Shown: positions 43,806 through 54,584 of the stretch, piece by piece
Layout: each line of letters begins with the position of its first letter
Position numbering within the stretch: the first letter of the stretch is position 1
NCBI GenBank assembly: GCA_019753235.1
Contig: JAIELF010000010.1
Location: 124,001-188,000 of the forward strand
Origin: a bacterium
Lineage (GTDB): Bacteria > Planctomycetota > Planctomycetia > Kolteriales > Kolteriaceae
Length of the DNA: 64,000 bases
Direction: 5' to 3'
The notes under the pieces: generated by a model
Told to the model about the DNA's origin: nothing
Database searches by the model: none
What the model saw: the letters and a program-made list of their open reading frames with translations, nothing else
Position numbers and translations under genes: made by a program

Positions 43806-46800
43806 GTGATGCACCAATTTCATCGGATCAGCCTAGTTATCGGATTGAGTTGGGCGGTCTGCACCCAGGCGCAGTTTGCCGAGCGGTCTCGCGTCAACCC
43901 CGACGACAGCACCGAGGCGGTTCGTCGGCTTCGCCTCGTGGATGCCTACGTCAGCCAAAACTCCTGGGCCGAGGCTGTCGACCTGCTTCAAAATACCATC
44001 GAAACCTATCCCACGAAGGTTATCGCCGTCCCTGATTCTCAACCCCCTCGTTACGTGTCGATTCGGTCGTACTGCCATCGCCGGATCAGCGAACTGTCGG
44101 CCGACGGACTGGAACTCTATCGTCAACGGGTCGACAGCCAGGCCCAAGCCCTCTTCGACGGGTCCGCCGTCGATGAATCTCCCGGAGCCCGATATCGAAC
44201 CATCGTCGAAAACTTCTTTTGCAGCTCGGTGGCGGATCAGGCCATCGATCGGTTGGGAGATTTGGCCTTTCGTGATGGCGATCTCGAACGGGCGGCGCAG
44301 TGGTGGTCGAAGCTTCTCCGAGAGGAAGATCCTGACAAGCAGAGTTCTGAAGTTCGCTATCCGGATTCAAAGTTGGACCCGGCTCGGATCTGGACAAAGT
44401 GGTCGATCGCTAAGCTGATGGCGGGAGATCCAGGCTCGGCCCAGAAAGGCCGATCGATCCTCAAGAGTAAGTATCGCGACGCGAGTGGTCGCCTAGCCGG
44501 TCAAGAGGATCTCTACTGGAAGACGTTGGAGTCGTTCTCTCTGCAAAAGGAGAACTCAACGACCGGACCTTCGCCAGATCATTGGACAACGTTTGCCGGC
44601 AACTTCTCTCGAAACAAGATCGCCACCAAGGAAATTCGGCTGAGTACCGTTCAACATCGATGGACGATCGAGTCGGCACCCGAAACCGACGGTGTTCAAC
44701 AAGAGATGCCCGAGTTCAACAATCCCTTTCCCCCTTTTCAATCTCCGGTTGTCAAAAGAGATGGACTCTACAACCATCCTGTCACGTTGGGGAACAAAGT
44801 CTTCGCCTGCAGCGATCGCAAGCTCTACTGGTTTGATGTCGACAAGAACACGCCCGTTTATGAGGCCAACCTCGACGTCAACAACGAACGCCAAGGGGAT
44901 CGTGCCGAGCACGTCGGCTACCAAACGTTGTCGGTGGCGGGTCGCTATCTCTTCGTTCGGACCGGCTCTTCACCAGGATTCGGTCCCAACATGCATCAGA
45001 TGAACAGCGCGAAGAGCCGACTCTTCTGTTTCGATCATGAGGCTCGTCGGCTGATTTGGTGGGTCGATGTCTCTCAATTGGAACTCGGTCAACAGGTCGT
45101 CTTCGAGGGAGCACCTGTTGTTCGAAGAGACGAACTCTTCATCGGAGTGGCTCGGCTCGATGCGATGGTCACCTCCTATATCGTCTGTCTGGAAGTGGAA
45201 ACGGGGGAGGTTCGTTGGAAGCGTTTGGTTTGTGAATCAACCAGTGATTTATCCCGCCCCGTGACGCCGGACCAAAACCTGCTGACGCTTTCGGGCGACT
45301 CTCTCTTTTATTGCACCAATCAAGGGGCCATCGCCTCGCTTGATATTCCTGCGGCTCGGATCGAATGGATTGCCGAGTACGACGTCGAGCCCGGGACCGC
45401 TTCGCGAACCGCGCGACCAGGGATCAATCCGTGTGTTCACCATCAGGGAAAACTCTTTGCCGTGCCATCGGGGGCCTCGGCCCTGGATTGTTTCGATGCT
45501 AGCACCGGCGTTCGACAATGGAGAGCCACCGTCCCCGCAGAGCACTTGCTCGGCGTGGCGCATGGTTTTGTCTTCGTCACGGGCGATCGCGTCTATGCCG
45601 TGGATGTCCAGACCGGTCAGGTTGCTTGGTACTTCCCAGAGAATCAGCCGAAAGGGGTCGGTCGCGGCATGCTGGCGGGCGATCTGATCTATTGGTCAAC
45701 CGCTTCGGAGATTCATGTTCTCGATCAATGGACCGGTCGTCGCGCCGAGGCGCCTATCTCGTTGATGGAGGGTCTTCGCACCAAGGCGGGGAATCTGATT
45801 CCCGGCGAGGGCTTCGCCTTGATTGCTCAGAATCGGCAAATCCTTGTCATTCGTCCGCATGCGTGGTTGACCGAACAACGAGAAAAGATGGTGGCGGCGA
45901 ATCCGGACTCGGCCGAGGCGCATCTTCTTCTCGCCTCGGCCGCGGCCGAGGTCGACATCGATAAGGCTTCAACTCACTTCGCGAAATCGCTGGAACTCAG
46001 TTCGCTTCTTCCAAGCGATCAAGCAACGCTCTTAGCCGAGCGGATCCGCGACGAATGGGTCCGCGCGATGACCAGACAAGTCGAGCGAAAGCTCGACGGA
46101 CTTTCATTGACGGACCGCGAACTCGAACCCGCCGACCGGACTCGGTGGGACGATGGACTTGCCCGCGCGTTTCGCCAAGCGTCGCGCGTCGATCAGCGAT
46201 GGGAAGTTTATCTTCTTCGCCGCCGACTTTGGCGCGACGATCCCGACCCGCGCATTCGCATCATGCTCGCTCAAGAGATGCTTTCGTCGCCCGGGGCTCT
46301 ACAGTCGTTAGCGCCGGCCGGCCCTGGTTGGAAGGTGGATCTTGCCGAGCAAGTGGCCGAGCAATTGTCGGCCGAGTTTCAAAAGTATGGGAACGTTCCT
46401 TTCGAGCCATGGGATGAAGAGTTCAAGGCCAATCGCCCCGCGATCGATGCCCCTGTCGAAGAACTGATCGCGTCGGCTCGGCGATTCCCTTTGGCTCGCG
46501 ATCGAGCGAACTACTTACTGTCGGCGGCCGAAAAGCGGGGCGAGACTCGATGGGCGACGTCGCCTCTTTTGGCCGTGGCTCGAAAGAGCCGACGAGCCAC
46601 TGACGGGAAATCCCCGCTGCTCGAAGCAGACGATGCAAGACCGACAAGCGATCCAACCGCGAATGCCGATTCCGTGGCCGAACCTACTCCCGACTCTGCG
46701 GATCCTCGTGGCATCGTTTGGATGAACTCTTCCGAGAAGGTCGACTCAGAATCCCGTCCCATCCAGATCGCCTGGACGACGGGGGACCCGACCCAAGTTA

Positions 46801-47939
46801 TCCTTCCTGCCGACGGAAGGTCCGTCCTGGTCGAGCGAGCAGGCACGTTGACATACTGCGACTTGATGACCGGCCGACCGATCTGGCGAGATTCAGGGTC
46901 GGCCGATCGAGCGTATTTGGCCGGGCCATTCTTGCTCTGTGAGACCGCCGGCGGCATCGATTGCCGGGGGATAGAAAAGGGCCTTCCTCAGTGGAGTTGG
47001 AGTCCGCCGAAAGAAACAGATCGCCTGGCTTTCGTCTCCTCCTTGACGGAAAGCTCCTCCGCAACGACCACGAATGTCTCTTGGATGGGCAACAGCTCTC
47101 GCACGAAAGTTGCCCTCACCGGCACCAGCCTATTCATTTGGTCGGCAGAAGGGACGATCTCAATGGTCGACCTTTTCTCTGGACGGACCGAATGGAGCCG
47201 CGATCTTCGTCAATCTCATGTCAAAGAATGGGCCGAGGGGACTTGGGAGCCAGAGATTCTCGTCGCATCCGGTGGAATCATTCTGCGCAAGGCGGATCAG
47301 TTGCTGATGCTCGATCGAACCGGCGCGATTCGCTGGCGGCACTCTTTGATGGGAGAGGCGGGTCGCGGGCCTGCCATTCTTCAAGGGGATCACTTGTTTG
47401 TTTCGTTATCGCGAACCGAGCTGGCCGCCATTCATGTTCCTGACGGGAAAATAGCATGGAAGACGAGTGTTCCTTGGCCGTCGTGGGGACTGCCGATCTG
47501 GATCGAATCGAACGGTCGCCTTGGGGTTCTGCTCGATCACTACGAATGGCAGGGAATCGACCCGGCCAAAGGCCCTTCGCGATTCAGAGCCATTGTCACC
47601 AAGATTCCGGTCAGAAACGTGGAGGGATGCTTTGCGACCAGCGGAGAGGTTTTTATCAGCGCCAACTCCTTTGGGCTTGATTGTCGTTCCCTCGTTGATG
47701 GACGATTGCTTTGGCACCGCGACCTGGCAGGTGTCCGAAGTATTCATGCTTGCCGAGGTCGGCTCTTTGTCTTTGGTCAAGCCGAGGCTGGCCCGACCGT
47801 GAAGGAAGTCAAAATCTCGGATGGTACAACGCTGAGTGAGTTGGCCATTCCTTTTGCCGGCGAGGTGAAAGAAATCGAATGGAACAAATACGGCGCTCTC
47901 GTTCGAATGGATCAACAAACAGTGGGCCTTGCTTGGTAA
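43806..47939 (+). CDS. Giant secreted TPR / PQQ-type beta-propeller protein
   Basis: 1377 residues; the start is GTG 43806 with ATG directly after. Signal peptide: ISLVIGLSWAVCTQAQ. A TPR-like region (about 25-260) has YVSQNSWAEAVDLLQNTIE and DLAFRDGDLERAAQWWSKLL. A first propeller (about 270-680) contains blades such as VCLEVETGEVRWKRLV, VYAVDVQTGQVAWYFP and IHVLDQWTGRRAEAP. A helical region (about 690-930) includes EAHLLLASAAAEVDIDKAST. A second propeller (about 970-1377) contains LTYCDLMTGRPIWRDSG and SMVDLFSGRTEWSRDL. The build matches the truncated gene at 1-3056. The MoxR gene follows after 32 bases on the same strand, so it may lead that operon. Role unknown. Confidence 0.88.
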   Translation: MMHQFHRISLVIGLSWAVCTQAQFAERSRVNPDDSTEAVRRLRLVDAYVSQNSWAEAVDLLQNTIETYPTKVIAVPDSQPPRYVSIRSYCHRRISELSADGLELYRQRVDSQAQALFDGSAVDESPGARYRTIVENFFCSSVADQAIDRLGDLAFRDGDLERAAQWWSKLLREEDPDKQSSEVRYPDSKLDPARIWTKWSIAKLMAGDPGSAQKGRSILKSKYRDASGRLAGQEDLYWKTLESFSLQKENSTTGPSPDHWTTFAGNFSRNKIATKEIRLSTVQHRWTIESAPETDGVQQEMPEFNNPFPPFQSPVVKRDGLYNHPVTLGNKVFACSDRKLYWFDVDKNTPVYEANLDVNNERQGDRAEHVGYQTLSVAGRYLFVRTGSSPGFGPNMHQMNSAKSRLFCFDHEARRLIWWVDVSQLELGQQVVFEGAPVVRRDELFIGVARLDAMVTSYIVCLEVETGEVRWKRLVCESTSDLSRPVTPDQNLLTLSGDSLFYCTNQGAIASLDIPAARIEWIAEYDVEPGTASRTARPGINPCVHHQGKLFAVPSGASALDCFDASTGVRQWRATVPAEHLLGVAHGFVFVTGDRVYAVDVQTGQVAWYFPENQPKGVGRGMLAGDLIYWSTASEIHVLDQWTGRRAEAPISLMEGLRTKAGNLIPGEGFALIAQNRQILVIRPHAWLTEQREKMVAANPDSAEAHLLLASAAAEVDIDKASTHFAKSLELSSLLPSDQATLLAERIRDEWVRAMTRQVERKLDGLSLTDRELEPADRTRWDDGLARAFRQASRVDQRWEVYLLRRRLWRDDPDPRIRIMLAQEMLSSPGALQSLAPAGPGWKVDLAEQVAEQLSAEFQKYGNVPFEPWDEEFKANRPAIDAPVEELIASARRFPLARDRANYLLSAAEKRGETRWATSPLLAVARKSRRATDGKSPLLEADDARPTSDPTANADSVAEPTPDSADPRGIVWMNSSEKVDSESRPIQIAWTTGDPTQVILPADGRSVLVERAGTLTYCDLMTGRPIWRDSGSADRAYLAGPFLLCETAGGIDCRGIEKGLPQWSWSPPKETDRLAFVSSLTESSSATTTNVSWMGNSSRTKVALTGTSLFIWSAEGTISMVDLFSGRTEWSRDLRQSHVKEWAEGTWEPEILVASGGIILRKADQLLMLDRTGAIRWRHSLMGEAGRGPAILQGDHLFVSLSRTELAAIHVPDGKIAWKTSVPWPSWGLPIWIESNGRLGVLLDHYEWQGIDPAKGPSRFRAIVTKIPVRNVEGCFATSGEVFISANSFGLDCRSLVDGRLLWHRDLAGVRSIHACRGRLFVFGQAEAGPTVKEVKISDGTTLSELAIPFAGEVKEIEWNKYGALVRMDQQTVGLAW

Positions 47940-47971
47940 TGGAATGGTCAAGACCCCATGGGGAGAAGTGA

Positions 47972-49048
47972 ATGAGCGAAATGCCAGACGGAGTTCCCGA
48001 GGGTGATATCGAGGCCGTCGGTCGGCTCGGCGAAGCGTTTCGGCGACTCAAAGCCGAGGCGTCAAAGGTGATCGTCGGTCAGGATAAAGCTCTCGAACAG
48101 ATTCTCATTGCCATGTTTGCCCGCGGGCATTGTTTGCTCGTGGGGGTGCCCGGCTTGGCGAAAACGCTGATGATTCGCACCGTGGCAGAGAGCCTCAGCC
48201 TTTCGTTTAGCCGAGTTCAGTTTACGCCCGACTTGATGCCTGCCGACATCACCGGGACCGAAGTGATCTCGGAAAACAAAATGACCGGCGAGCGCGAGTT
48301 CCGGTTCTTGCACGGGCCGATCTTCGCGAACCTGATCCTGGCGGATGAGATCAACCGGACGCCTCCCAAAACGCAAGCGGCTTTGCTCGAAGCGATGCAG
48401 GAACAGCAGGTCACGGTCGGCGGAACCAGGCATCCACTGCATCCGCCTTTCTTTGTGCTGGCCACGCAGAATCCCATCGAACAAGAGGGGACCTATCCGC
48501 TCCCCGAAGCGCAGCTGGATCGCTTCATGTTCGACATTCACGTTGACTATCCGACCGAGGACGAAGAGTTCGAGATCGTTCGCCAGACGACAGCCGACCA
48601 TGTCCCCAAGCTCGAGAAAGTTCTCGATTCGTTTGAGGTGCTCGAACTTCAGCGGATTGTTCGTCGAATCCCGATCGCGGACCATGTCATTCGCTACGCG
48701 ATGAAGCTGGCGCGGATGACTCGGCGAGGCAAGCCGGGCGAGACCCCCGACTTCGTGGAGAAGTATGTGACCTGGGGAGCGGGCCCGCGGGCGAGCCAGT
48801 TTCTGGTGTTGGCGGGAAAGGCTCGGGCGGCTTTGCATGGACGGTACCATGTCACGTCGGCCGACATTCGCGAAGTGGCGCACCCCGTGCTTCGTCACCG
48901 CGTCGTCACCAACTTTAGCGCCGAGGCTGACGGCGTGAATTCCGATGAAATCATTCGACGACTGGTCAAGTCCCTTCCTCAAGACGAAAGCGAGTCGCTG
49001 GCCGGTGGAAAGCTCTCCGAAGTATTTAGATCCAAAAACGCTGGCTAA
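47972..49048 (+). CDS. MoxR-family AAA ATPase
   Basis: 358 residues, GGGGAG six bases before the ATG. Walker A is GVPGLAKT (58-65), Walker B LILADEIN (121-128), sensor 1 [12 protein letters not shown], and the arginine-finger/sensor 2 area includes [14 protein letters not shown] and later [16 protein letters not shown]. MoxR ATPases act as chaperones with vWA-domain partners to mature or insert other proteins. The next three genes all encode vWA-type proteins, as in the Bat operons. Confidence 0.95.
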   Translation: MSEMPDGVPEGDIEAVGRLGEAFRRLKAEASKVIVGQDKALEQILIAMFARGHCLLVGVPGLAKTLMIRTVAESLSLSFSRVQFTPDLMPADITGTEVISENKMTGEREFRFLHGPIFANLILADEINRTPPKTQAALLEAMQEQQVTVGGTRHPLHPPFFVLATQNPIEQEGTYPLPEAQLDRFMFDIHVDYPTEDEEFEIVRQTTADHVPKLEKVLDSFEVLELQRIVRRIPIADHVIRYAMKLARMTRRGKPGETPDFVEKYVTWGAGPRASQFLVLAGKARAALHGRYHVTSADIREVAHPVLRHRVVTNFSAEADGVNSDEIIRRLVKSLPQDESESLAGGKLSEVFRSKNAG

Positions 49049-49910
49049 AGTGAAGGATCTGGAGGTCCGGGCCCGACGCATCGTCGAAGGGTTCGTCTCC
49101 GGATCGCACAAAAGCCCCTTTCAAGGGGTCAGCGTCGAATTTGCCGAGCATCGCCAGTACACGCCCGGCGACGATACGCGTCACATCGATTGGAAACTCT
49201 TCGGCAAGACCGACAAGTACTACCTCAAACGCTACGAGCAGGAGACCAATCTGGTTTGCAACCTGGTGATCGACACCAGCGAATCGATGAAGTATGGCTC
49301 GGGCAAGATGACGAAGCTCGATTTCACTCGCGAACTAGCGGCCGTCCTCGCGTACTTGGTGCTGCATCAGCAGGACAGCGTGGGGGCCGCCTTTTTTGAA
49401 CACAAGCTTCGATACTTGATCCCGCCCAGCGGCCAAGCCTCGCACATGAATCAAATACTGCACCTGCTCGCGGTTTGTCAGCCTGCCAATGTTACGAGCC
49501 GAATCGGCCCGGTCCTCAATGAATTGGCAGGACGATGGACCAAGCGGAGTTTGGTTTTCGTCATGACCGACGGTTTCGACGATGTGGACACCATGATCCA
49601 GGGACTCAGACACCTTCGCCATCGTCGGCATGAAGTCGCACTGTTGCATGTGCTCGACCCGGCCGAGCTTGATTTTCCGTTTAGCGATGTCACCCTCTTC
49701 AAGGGGCTTGAAGGCTTGCCAGAATCCTTAGTCGAACCTCGATCGATTCGGCGAGCCTATCGCGAAGAGTTTGAGAAGTTTCGCCGCGAGGTCGAAGTCG
49801 GGTGTCGTTCCGCGGACGTTGATTACATGTTGGTTCGGACTGATGAACCACTCGACCGATTGTTGACTCGATACTTGTCGACACGCGCCAGTCGACGAAG
49901 TCTGGCGTAG
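49005..49910 (+). CDS. DUF58 / vWA-like domain protein
   Basis: 301 residues from GTG 49005, which overlaps moxR by 44 bases; a GTG at 49050 would lose the conserved [20 protein letters not shown] segment. The DUF58 signature [22 protein letters not shown] is present, followed by a vWA-like fold with a DxSxS metal site ([11 protein letters not shown], Asp90, Ser92, Ser94). No transmembrane helix is seen, so it is cytoplasmic, unlike many DUF58 proteins that carry two. It is the usual partner of MoxR. Confidence 0.9.
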   Translation: MESSPKYLDPKTLAKVKDLEVRARRIVEGFVSGSHKSPFQGVSVEFAEHRQYTPGDDTRHIDWKLFGKTDKYYLKRYEQETNLVCNLVIDTSESMKYGSGKMTKLDFTRELAAVLAYLVLHQQDSVGAAFFEHKLRYLIPPSGQASHMNQILHLLAVCQPANVTSRIGPVLNELAGRWTKRSLVFVMTDGFDDVDTMIQGLRHLRHRRHEVALLHVLDPAELDFPFSDVTLFKGLEGLPESLVEPRSIRRAYREEFEKFRREVEVGCRSADVDYMLVRTDEPLDRLLTRYLSTRASRRSLA

Positions 49911-49973
49911 TCCCACAGAGAAAGTGAAGCAGGCCGACGGTCTGCACGAAAGAGAGGAGAAAAGAGAGCTTTC

Positions 49974-52202
49974 ATGAACGGTCCCCTGGCACTCTCGTTT
50001 GGCGCGCCGACCTTGTTGGGTTGGATGGCGCTGGCGGGCGTCCCCATCTTGATTCACCTGCTGCATCGTCAAAGGCACAAGACGATGGAATGGGCCGCCA
50101 TGCGCTGGCTGATGGCGGCACTCAAGAAAAATCAACGATGGATTCGTCTCGAACAGTGGCTCCTATTGGCGGTGCGAACGGCGCTGATTGCGTTAGTTGT
50201 TCTTGCGATGATGAAGCCGGCACTCGAGCAAGCCAAGGGGCTCTTTGCGGTGCTCGGCCCGTCGACGCACCATATCCTGGTCATCGATAACTCTCTTTCG
50301 ATGCAGTATGCCGAGGGCAACCTGACCCGCTTCGAACGAGCACAAGAGATGGCAACCTCTATCCTTGACTCCGCCCGACAAGGGGATCTCGCCAGCGTCC
50401 TGGTTCTCGGTTCGTCGGTGCAAGTGTTGGTGGCCGAGCCGAGCCCCTACCTGGCCAGTGTGGCTGAGGAGATCGAGAATCTGACTCCGGAAGATGCCAG
50501 CACCCGCATCGAGCAAATGATCGAGCCGCTCCGCCGACTTGTCGGACAATCGACGACATCGCGAACCCGCGTCTATCTCATCACTGATATGCAGCGATCG
50601 ACCTGGCTGGGCGAAGGAGCTTCCAATGACCCGACAGAGTTGCGAAGGAGATTAGTCGAACTGGCCGGTGACGCGCCGATCTCCATTCTCGACACCAGCG
50701 GACAAGAGAGCCCTAACTTGGCCGTGACTCAGTGGCAGGCGATCGATCCTGTTGCCGTCGACGGACGTCCGTACGCGATCCGAGCGACAGCCACCAACTT
50801 CGGTCAGACGGATCGTTCCGACGTCCGCGTCGATTTGAAAGTCGATGGAGAAGTCGAAGCTTCGGAGATGATCTCGCTGTCGGCGGGTCAGTCAAAGAAC
50901 GTGACGTTCGCCCCCAGCTTGACCGGTGAGGGCGATCATACGCTCGAGGTGCAGATCACCGGCGATCCTCTCCCGAGAGACAATAGCCGATACGCCATCG
51001 CGCGGGTTCGGCCGTCGCTGCAAGTTCTCCTCATTGATGGGCAGCCCTCGGGCGAATCGTTTCGCTCGGAAACGGATTATCTTCGTGTCGCGCTCGCCCC
51101 GGCATCGTCCAACGGCAACGACGCCACCGGTTTGATTCGCGTCGATGTCGCTCGCGAGTCCGATCTGTTGGAAAAGAATCTCGACGATTTCGACGTGGTT
51201 GGCCTCATCAATGTCCGTCAGATCACCGATGCCGAGGCCAAGGCGGTTGCATCGTTCGTCAGGCGAGGGGGTGGCTTTCTTCTGGTCGCGGGGAATCAAC
51301 TCGAAGTCGATAGCTACAACCGACTCCTCGGGAGCCAAGGGGAGAAGATTCTTCCGGTGGTGCTCGGCGACGGGGTCGGCGAGGGGATTCCGAGTGGCTC
51401 GGCCTTTCAGTTCGATCCCATCGATTACGTCCATCCCCTGGTCGCAGACTTTCGCGACAACGAGCAGGCAGGGCTCGTCTCCACAAAGATCTACCGATAC
51501 TTGAAGGCGACGATCCCCGCTTCCACAACCGAGAATGAATCGTTGCCGGCCCCCGAGATCGCACTCAAGTACAGTTCGGGGGATCCCGCCATCATCGTCG
51601 CGCCGAGCAAGGGTGGAACCGTCGCGATTCTGACAACGAGTGCCGATCTTGATTGGAACGGCTGGGCAATCTCGCCGAGTTATCTCCCAGTCATGCAACA
51701 ACTGATTCGGGTTCTGTCGGCCGGCAAGCTTCGGCGCCCGGACGTTCGCGCGGGAGAGACCTTCACACTGTCTCTTCCCGAAGGGACCAGTGAAGGGGAG
51801 ATCTCCGTCGAACGCCCCAGCCGAGCGGAGACCGCGGCCGAGCAAAATATCACCGCGATCAAGCCAGAACGAACCGACGGGGTGACTCGCTTAACTTTTT
51901 CGTCGACCGATCGGGTCGGCATTTACTCTTGCCAGTTGGGTCCCCCCGCGGATGAAACCTGGAAGGTGCCCGTCAACACATGGTCAGCAGAAAGTGATCT
52001 TTCGAAAATCAGTGAAGACGAGCTTGCTGGGACTTTCGCAGGCTGGAAGTTTCGCCTGCTCGATCGCTTCGAGCCCGATCGCCCCATGGGGGATGTCTCC
52101 GCATCCGGAAGCGAATCGATCCATCGGGGCTTGCTGTATCTTGTATTGGCGCTCGCACTGGTCGAGCCGATCCTGGCTTGGCGGTTTAGTCGTTCGCATT
52201 GA
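49974..52202 (+). CDS. BatA-type vWA membrane protein
   Basis: 742 residues. The N-terminal BatA domain (FGAPTLLGWMALAGVPILIHLLHR) and a second helix (LLLAVRTALIALVVLAMM, about 62-80) put the rest outside the cytoplasm. The vWA domain follows with an intact DxSxS metal site (VIDNSLSM, Asp105, Ser107, Ser109) and VYLITDMQRSTWLG. A CARDB-like beta domain (about 250-340) and a class I glutamine-amidotransferase-like domain (about 345-600, AVASFVRRGGGFLLVAGNQ) come next. A C-terminal helix (LLYLVLALALVEPILAW) anchors the end. It lies 63 bases after DUF58. Confidence 0.88.
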   Translation: MNGPLALSFGAPTLLGWMALAGVPILIHLLHRQRHKTMEWAAMRWLMAALKKNQRWIRLEQWLLLAVRTALIALVVLAMMKPALEQAKGLFAVLGPSTHHILVIDNSLSMQYAEGNLTRFERAQEMATSILDSARQGDLASVLVLGSSVQVLVAEPSPYLASVAEEIENLTPEDASTRIEQMIEPLRRLVGQSTTSRTRVYLITDMQRSTWLGEGASNDPTELRRRLVELAGDAPISILDTSGQESPNLAVTQWQAIDPVAVDGRPYAIRATATNFGQTDRSDVRVDLKVDGEVEASEMISLSAGQSKNVTFAPSLTGEGDHTLEVQITGDPLPRDNSRYAIARVRPSLQVLLIDGQPSGESFRSETDYLRVALAPASSNGNDATGLIRVDVARESDLLEKNLDDFDVVGLINVRQITDAEAKAVASFVRRGGGFLLVAGNQLEVDSYNRLLGSQGEKILPVVLGDGVGEGIPSGSAFQFDPIDYVHPLVADFRDNEQAGLVSTKIYRYLKATIPASTTENESLPAPEIALKYSSGDPAIIVAPSKGGTVAILTTSADLDWNGWAISPSYLPVMQQLIRVLSAGKLRRPDVRAGETFTLSLPEGTSEGEISVERPSRAETAAEQNITAIKPERTDGVTRLTFSSTDRVGIYSCQLGPPADETWKVPVNTWSAESDLSKISEDELAGTFAGWKFRLLDRFEPDRPMGDVSASGSESIHRGLLYLVLALALVEPILAWRFSRSH

Positions 52203-52226
52203 TGAGAGTTGTTTCGAGCTGAAGGG

Positions 52227-54584
52227 ATGATCGTGATCGATTGGCGAAGATGGTCGGAGAATTGGCTGGGAATCGAACCCGTGGCCGCGGGTGAAGATAC
52301 TCAGTGGAGTCTCCGCTACGCGCTCGGTTGGCCTGATTGGCTGTTCGTTCTCTTCGTGGCGGGCGCGGTAGCGCTTGTGGTGGGGATCTATTGGACCGAG
52401 GCCAAACAGCACCGTGCTCGATATCGGCTCACGCTGGCGCTGTTGCGAATCCTTTCGATCGGACTCATTGTCGTGATGCTGGGGGGGCTCGAGCTCATCA
52501 TCGATCGAACCGGTTTGCCCTATCTTGTTTTAATGCTCGACGACTCCGAGAGCATGTCCGTTCGCGATCAACCGACAGGCCAACAATCTTCGGGTCAAAC
52601 GCTGCCTCGGCTGGAGAGAGTCATTGAATCACTCTCTGCCGACAATGCCCAGCCTCTTCGGCAACTCACGAAACAACACAAGCTTCAGCTTTACACCCAT
52701 TCGGGGATGGCCCGGTTGGTCGGGACTTATGTCGACGAAAAAGAAGTCGATCAACTGTTGATCGACTTGAAGCAAATACAGGCGAAAGGCCCGGAAAGCA
52801 AGATCGGCACCAACGTGCGATCCGTGCTCAATACGCTTCGCGGCACGCCTCCCTCGGCAGTGGTCCTTCTCACGGATGGCATCTCGACCCAAGGGGAGAG
52901 TTTGGCGCAGGCGGCTCAGTATGCCGCTCGAAAGAGTACCCCCATTTTCACGGTCGGTGTCGGGGATCCCGGCGAGATGCGCGATTGGGAGGTTCGTGAT
53001 CTGCTCGTGGACGACACGGTCTTCGTCGGCGACCTGGTGACGTTTCAAGTGAAGCTGTCGGGCAGAGGGATGCCCGGCGAGTCGGCCACGATTCAACTCA
53101 AAAGGAAGGATCTGCCGTCCGCCATTGATGAAAAGACCGTTCGTGTTCCCGAGGGGGTCGATCATGTCGATGTCGAACTCAGCTTTCGACCGACCGAGCC
53201 GGGAAGCGAGCAGTACGAGGTAGTCGTGCCGATCGACCCGCGCGAGCCGATCCAGGATAACAATCGGGTCGAACGACGGGTCGAAGCGATCAAGGAGAAG
53301 GTGAAGGTTCTCTACGTCGAGTCATATCCTCGTTATGAATTCCGCTTTTTGAAGAGTCTGCTCGAACGGGAAGAGACCGTCGATCTTTCGGTTCTTTTAG
53401 CCGATGCCGACCCTGAGTATCTCGAAGAGGATCGTGTCGCCGTCGGCTTCTTTCCCACCACGCGAGAAGAGCTCAACAAGTTCGATGTCATCCTCATCGG
53501 CGACATCGCTCCGAGTCTCTTCAGTGCCGCACAAGTCGAGTTCCTTCGCGAGTTCGTGCGAGTGAAGGGGGGCGGGATCTTCTTCGTGGCCGGTCCGCAG
53601 GCAAACCCAAAGGCTTTTCGCGATACGCCGCTCGAGGAACTTCTCCCCATCGATCTGGAGAGTCCTTCGGGGACGCTGGCCTCGGGGACGCAAGAGGAGT
53701 TTCATCCCCGATTGACGACGGCGGGCAAGGTCAGCCCCATCTTTCGTTTCGGGGCCGACGAAGCCGAGAGCACGTCGATCTTCGAGCAACTCCCCGGCGC
53801 TTATTGGTATGTTCCGGTGGGTCGAGCAAAGCCTGCCGCCAGCGTTCTGGCGGAACATCCGACGGCACAGGTTGATGGCCGACCCGTGCCGATCTTAGCC
53901 ACGCAGTTCTTCGGAGCGGGTCGAACCATCTTTCAAGGCTTTACCGGAACCTGGCGCTGGCGAAACCGCGTCGAAGATCTCTACTTCGCCCGGTACTGGA
54001 TCCAATCGGTAAGGCTCCTCAGTCGATCGAAACTGCTCGGGAAGAACCGGGCGGTCGAAATGCTGGTCGATCGACGCCGTTATCGTCGAGGCGACCCCGT
54101 GCAGATCACCGTGCGAGTCCTCGATGAATCCCTCCTCGCCACAGGTGAGGGTAAAATGGAGGTATCCATCGATCGGGCCGACGGGACTACCCGCACTGTG
54201 GGGCTCGCTCGCCGGGGCGACGGTCAACCAATCTTCGAAGGGTTGTATCAGCAGACCGACGATGGGCAGTACCGTGTTCGCCTGACGAGCCCCGCCGTCG
54301 AGAAACTCGAGCCGATCGAGTTTACGGTTCTTCCACCGCCCGGAGAACTCGATCGCGTGCAGATGAACGAGCCGGAACTCCGCGCGGTGGCGGCCATGAC
54401 GCGCGGGACGTACCACCCTCTGGATGAACTTGGCAAGTTGTTTGCCGAGCTTCCTCCGGGAAGAAAGGTCTCGCTGCATACCGATCCCCCGATCGAGCTT
54501 TGGAACAAATGGCCGATGCTCCTTCTGTTGGTTGGTCTGTTGACGACAGAGTGGATCCTGCGGAAACGAAAGAGCTTGATCTAA
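52227..54584 (+). CDS. vWA and glutamine-amidotransferase-like membrane protein
   Basis: 785 residues from ATG 52227; TTG 52209 and GTG 52233 are alternatives. Two N-terminal helices (WLFVLFVAGAVALVVGIYW and ALLRILSIGLIVVMLGG) precede a vWA domain with a DxSxS metal site (LMLDDSESM) and VVLLTDGISTQGE. A beta domain and a glutamine-amidotransferase-like domain (VEFLREFVRVKGGGIFFVAG) follow, and a final helix (PMLLLLVGLLTTEWIL) anchors it. The structure repeats that of the preceding gene, so they probably arose by duplication and may form a heteromer. The stop and next start share one base (TAATG). Confidence 0.87.
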   Translation: MIVIDWRRWSENWLGIEPVAAGEDTQWSLRYALGWPDWLFVLFVAGAVALVVGIYWTEAKQHRARYRLTLALLRILSIGLIVVMLGGLELIIDRTGLPYLVLMLDDSESMSVRDQPTGQQSSGQTLPRLERVIESLSADNAQPLRQLTKQHKLQLYTHSGMARLVGTYVDEKEVDQLLIDLKQIQAKGPESKIGTNVRSVLNTLRGTPPSAVVLLTDGISTQGESLAQAAQYAARKSTPIFTVGVGDPGEMRDWEVRDLLVDDTVFVGDLVTFQVKLSGRGMPGESATIQLKRKDLPSAIDEKTVRVPEGVDHVDVELSFRPTEPGSEQYEVVVPIDPREPIQDNNRVERRVEAIKEKVKVLYVESYPRYEFRFLKSLLEREETVDLSVLLADADPEYLEEDRVAVGFFPTTREELNKFDVILIGDIAPSLFSAAQVEFLREFVRVKGGGIFFVAGPQANPKAFRDTPLEELLPIDLESPSGTLASGTQEEFHPRLTTAGKVSPIFRFGADEAESTSIFEQLPGAYWYVPVGRAKPAASVLAEHPTAQVDGRPVPILATQFFGAGRTIFQGFTGTWRWRNRVEDLYFARYWIQSVRLLSRSKLLGKNRAVEMLVDRRRYRRGDPVQITVRVLDESLLATGEGKMEVSIDRADGTTRTVGLARRGDGQPIFEGLYQQTDDGQYRVRLTSPAVEKLEPIEFTVLPPPGELDRVQMNEPELRAVAAMTRGTYHPLDELGKLFAELPPGRKVSLHTDPPIELWNKWPMLLLLVGLLTTEWILRKRKSLI

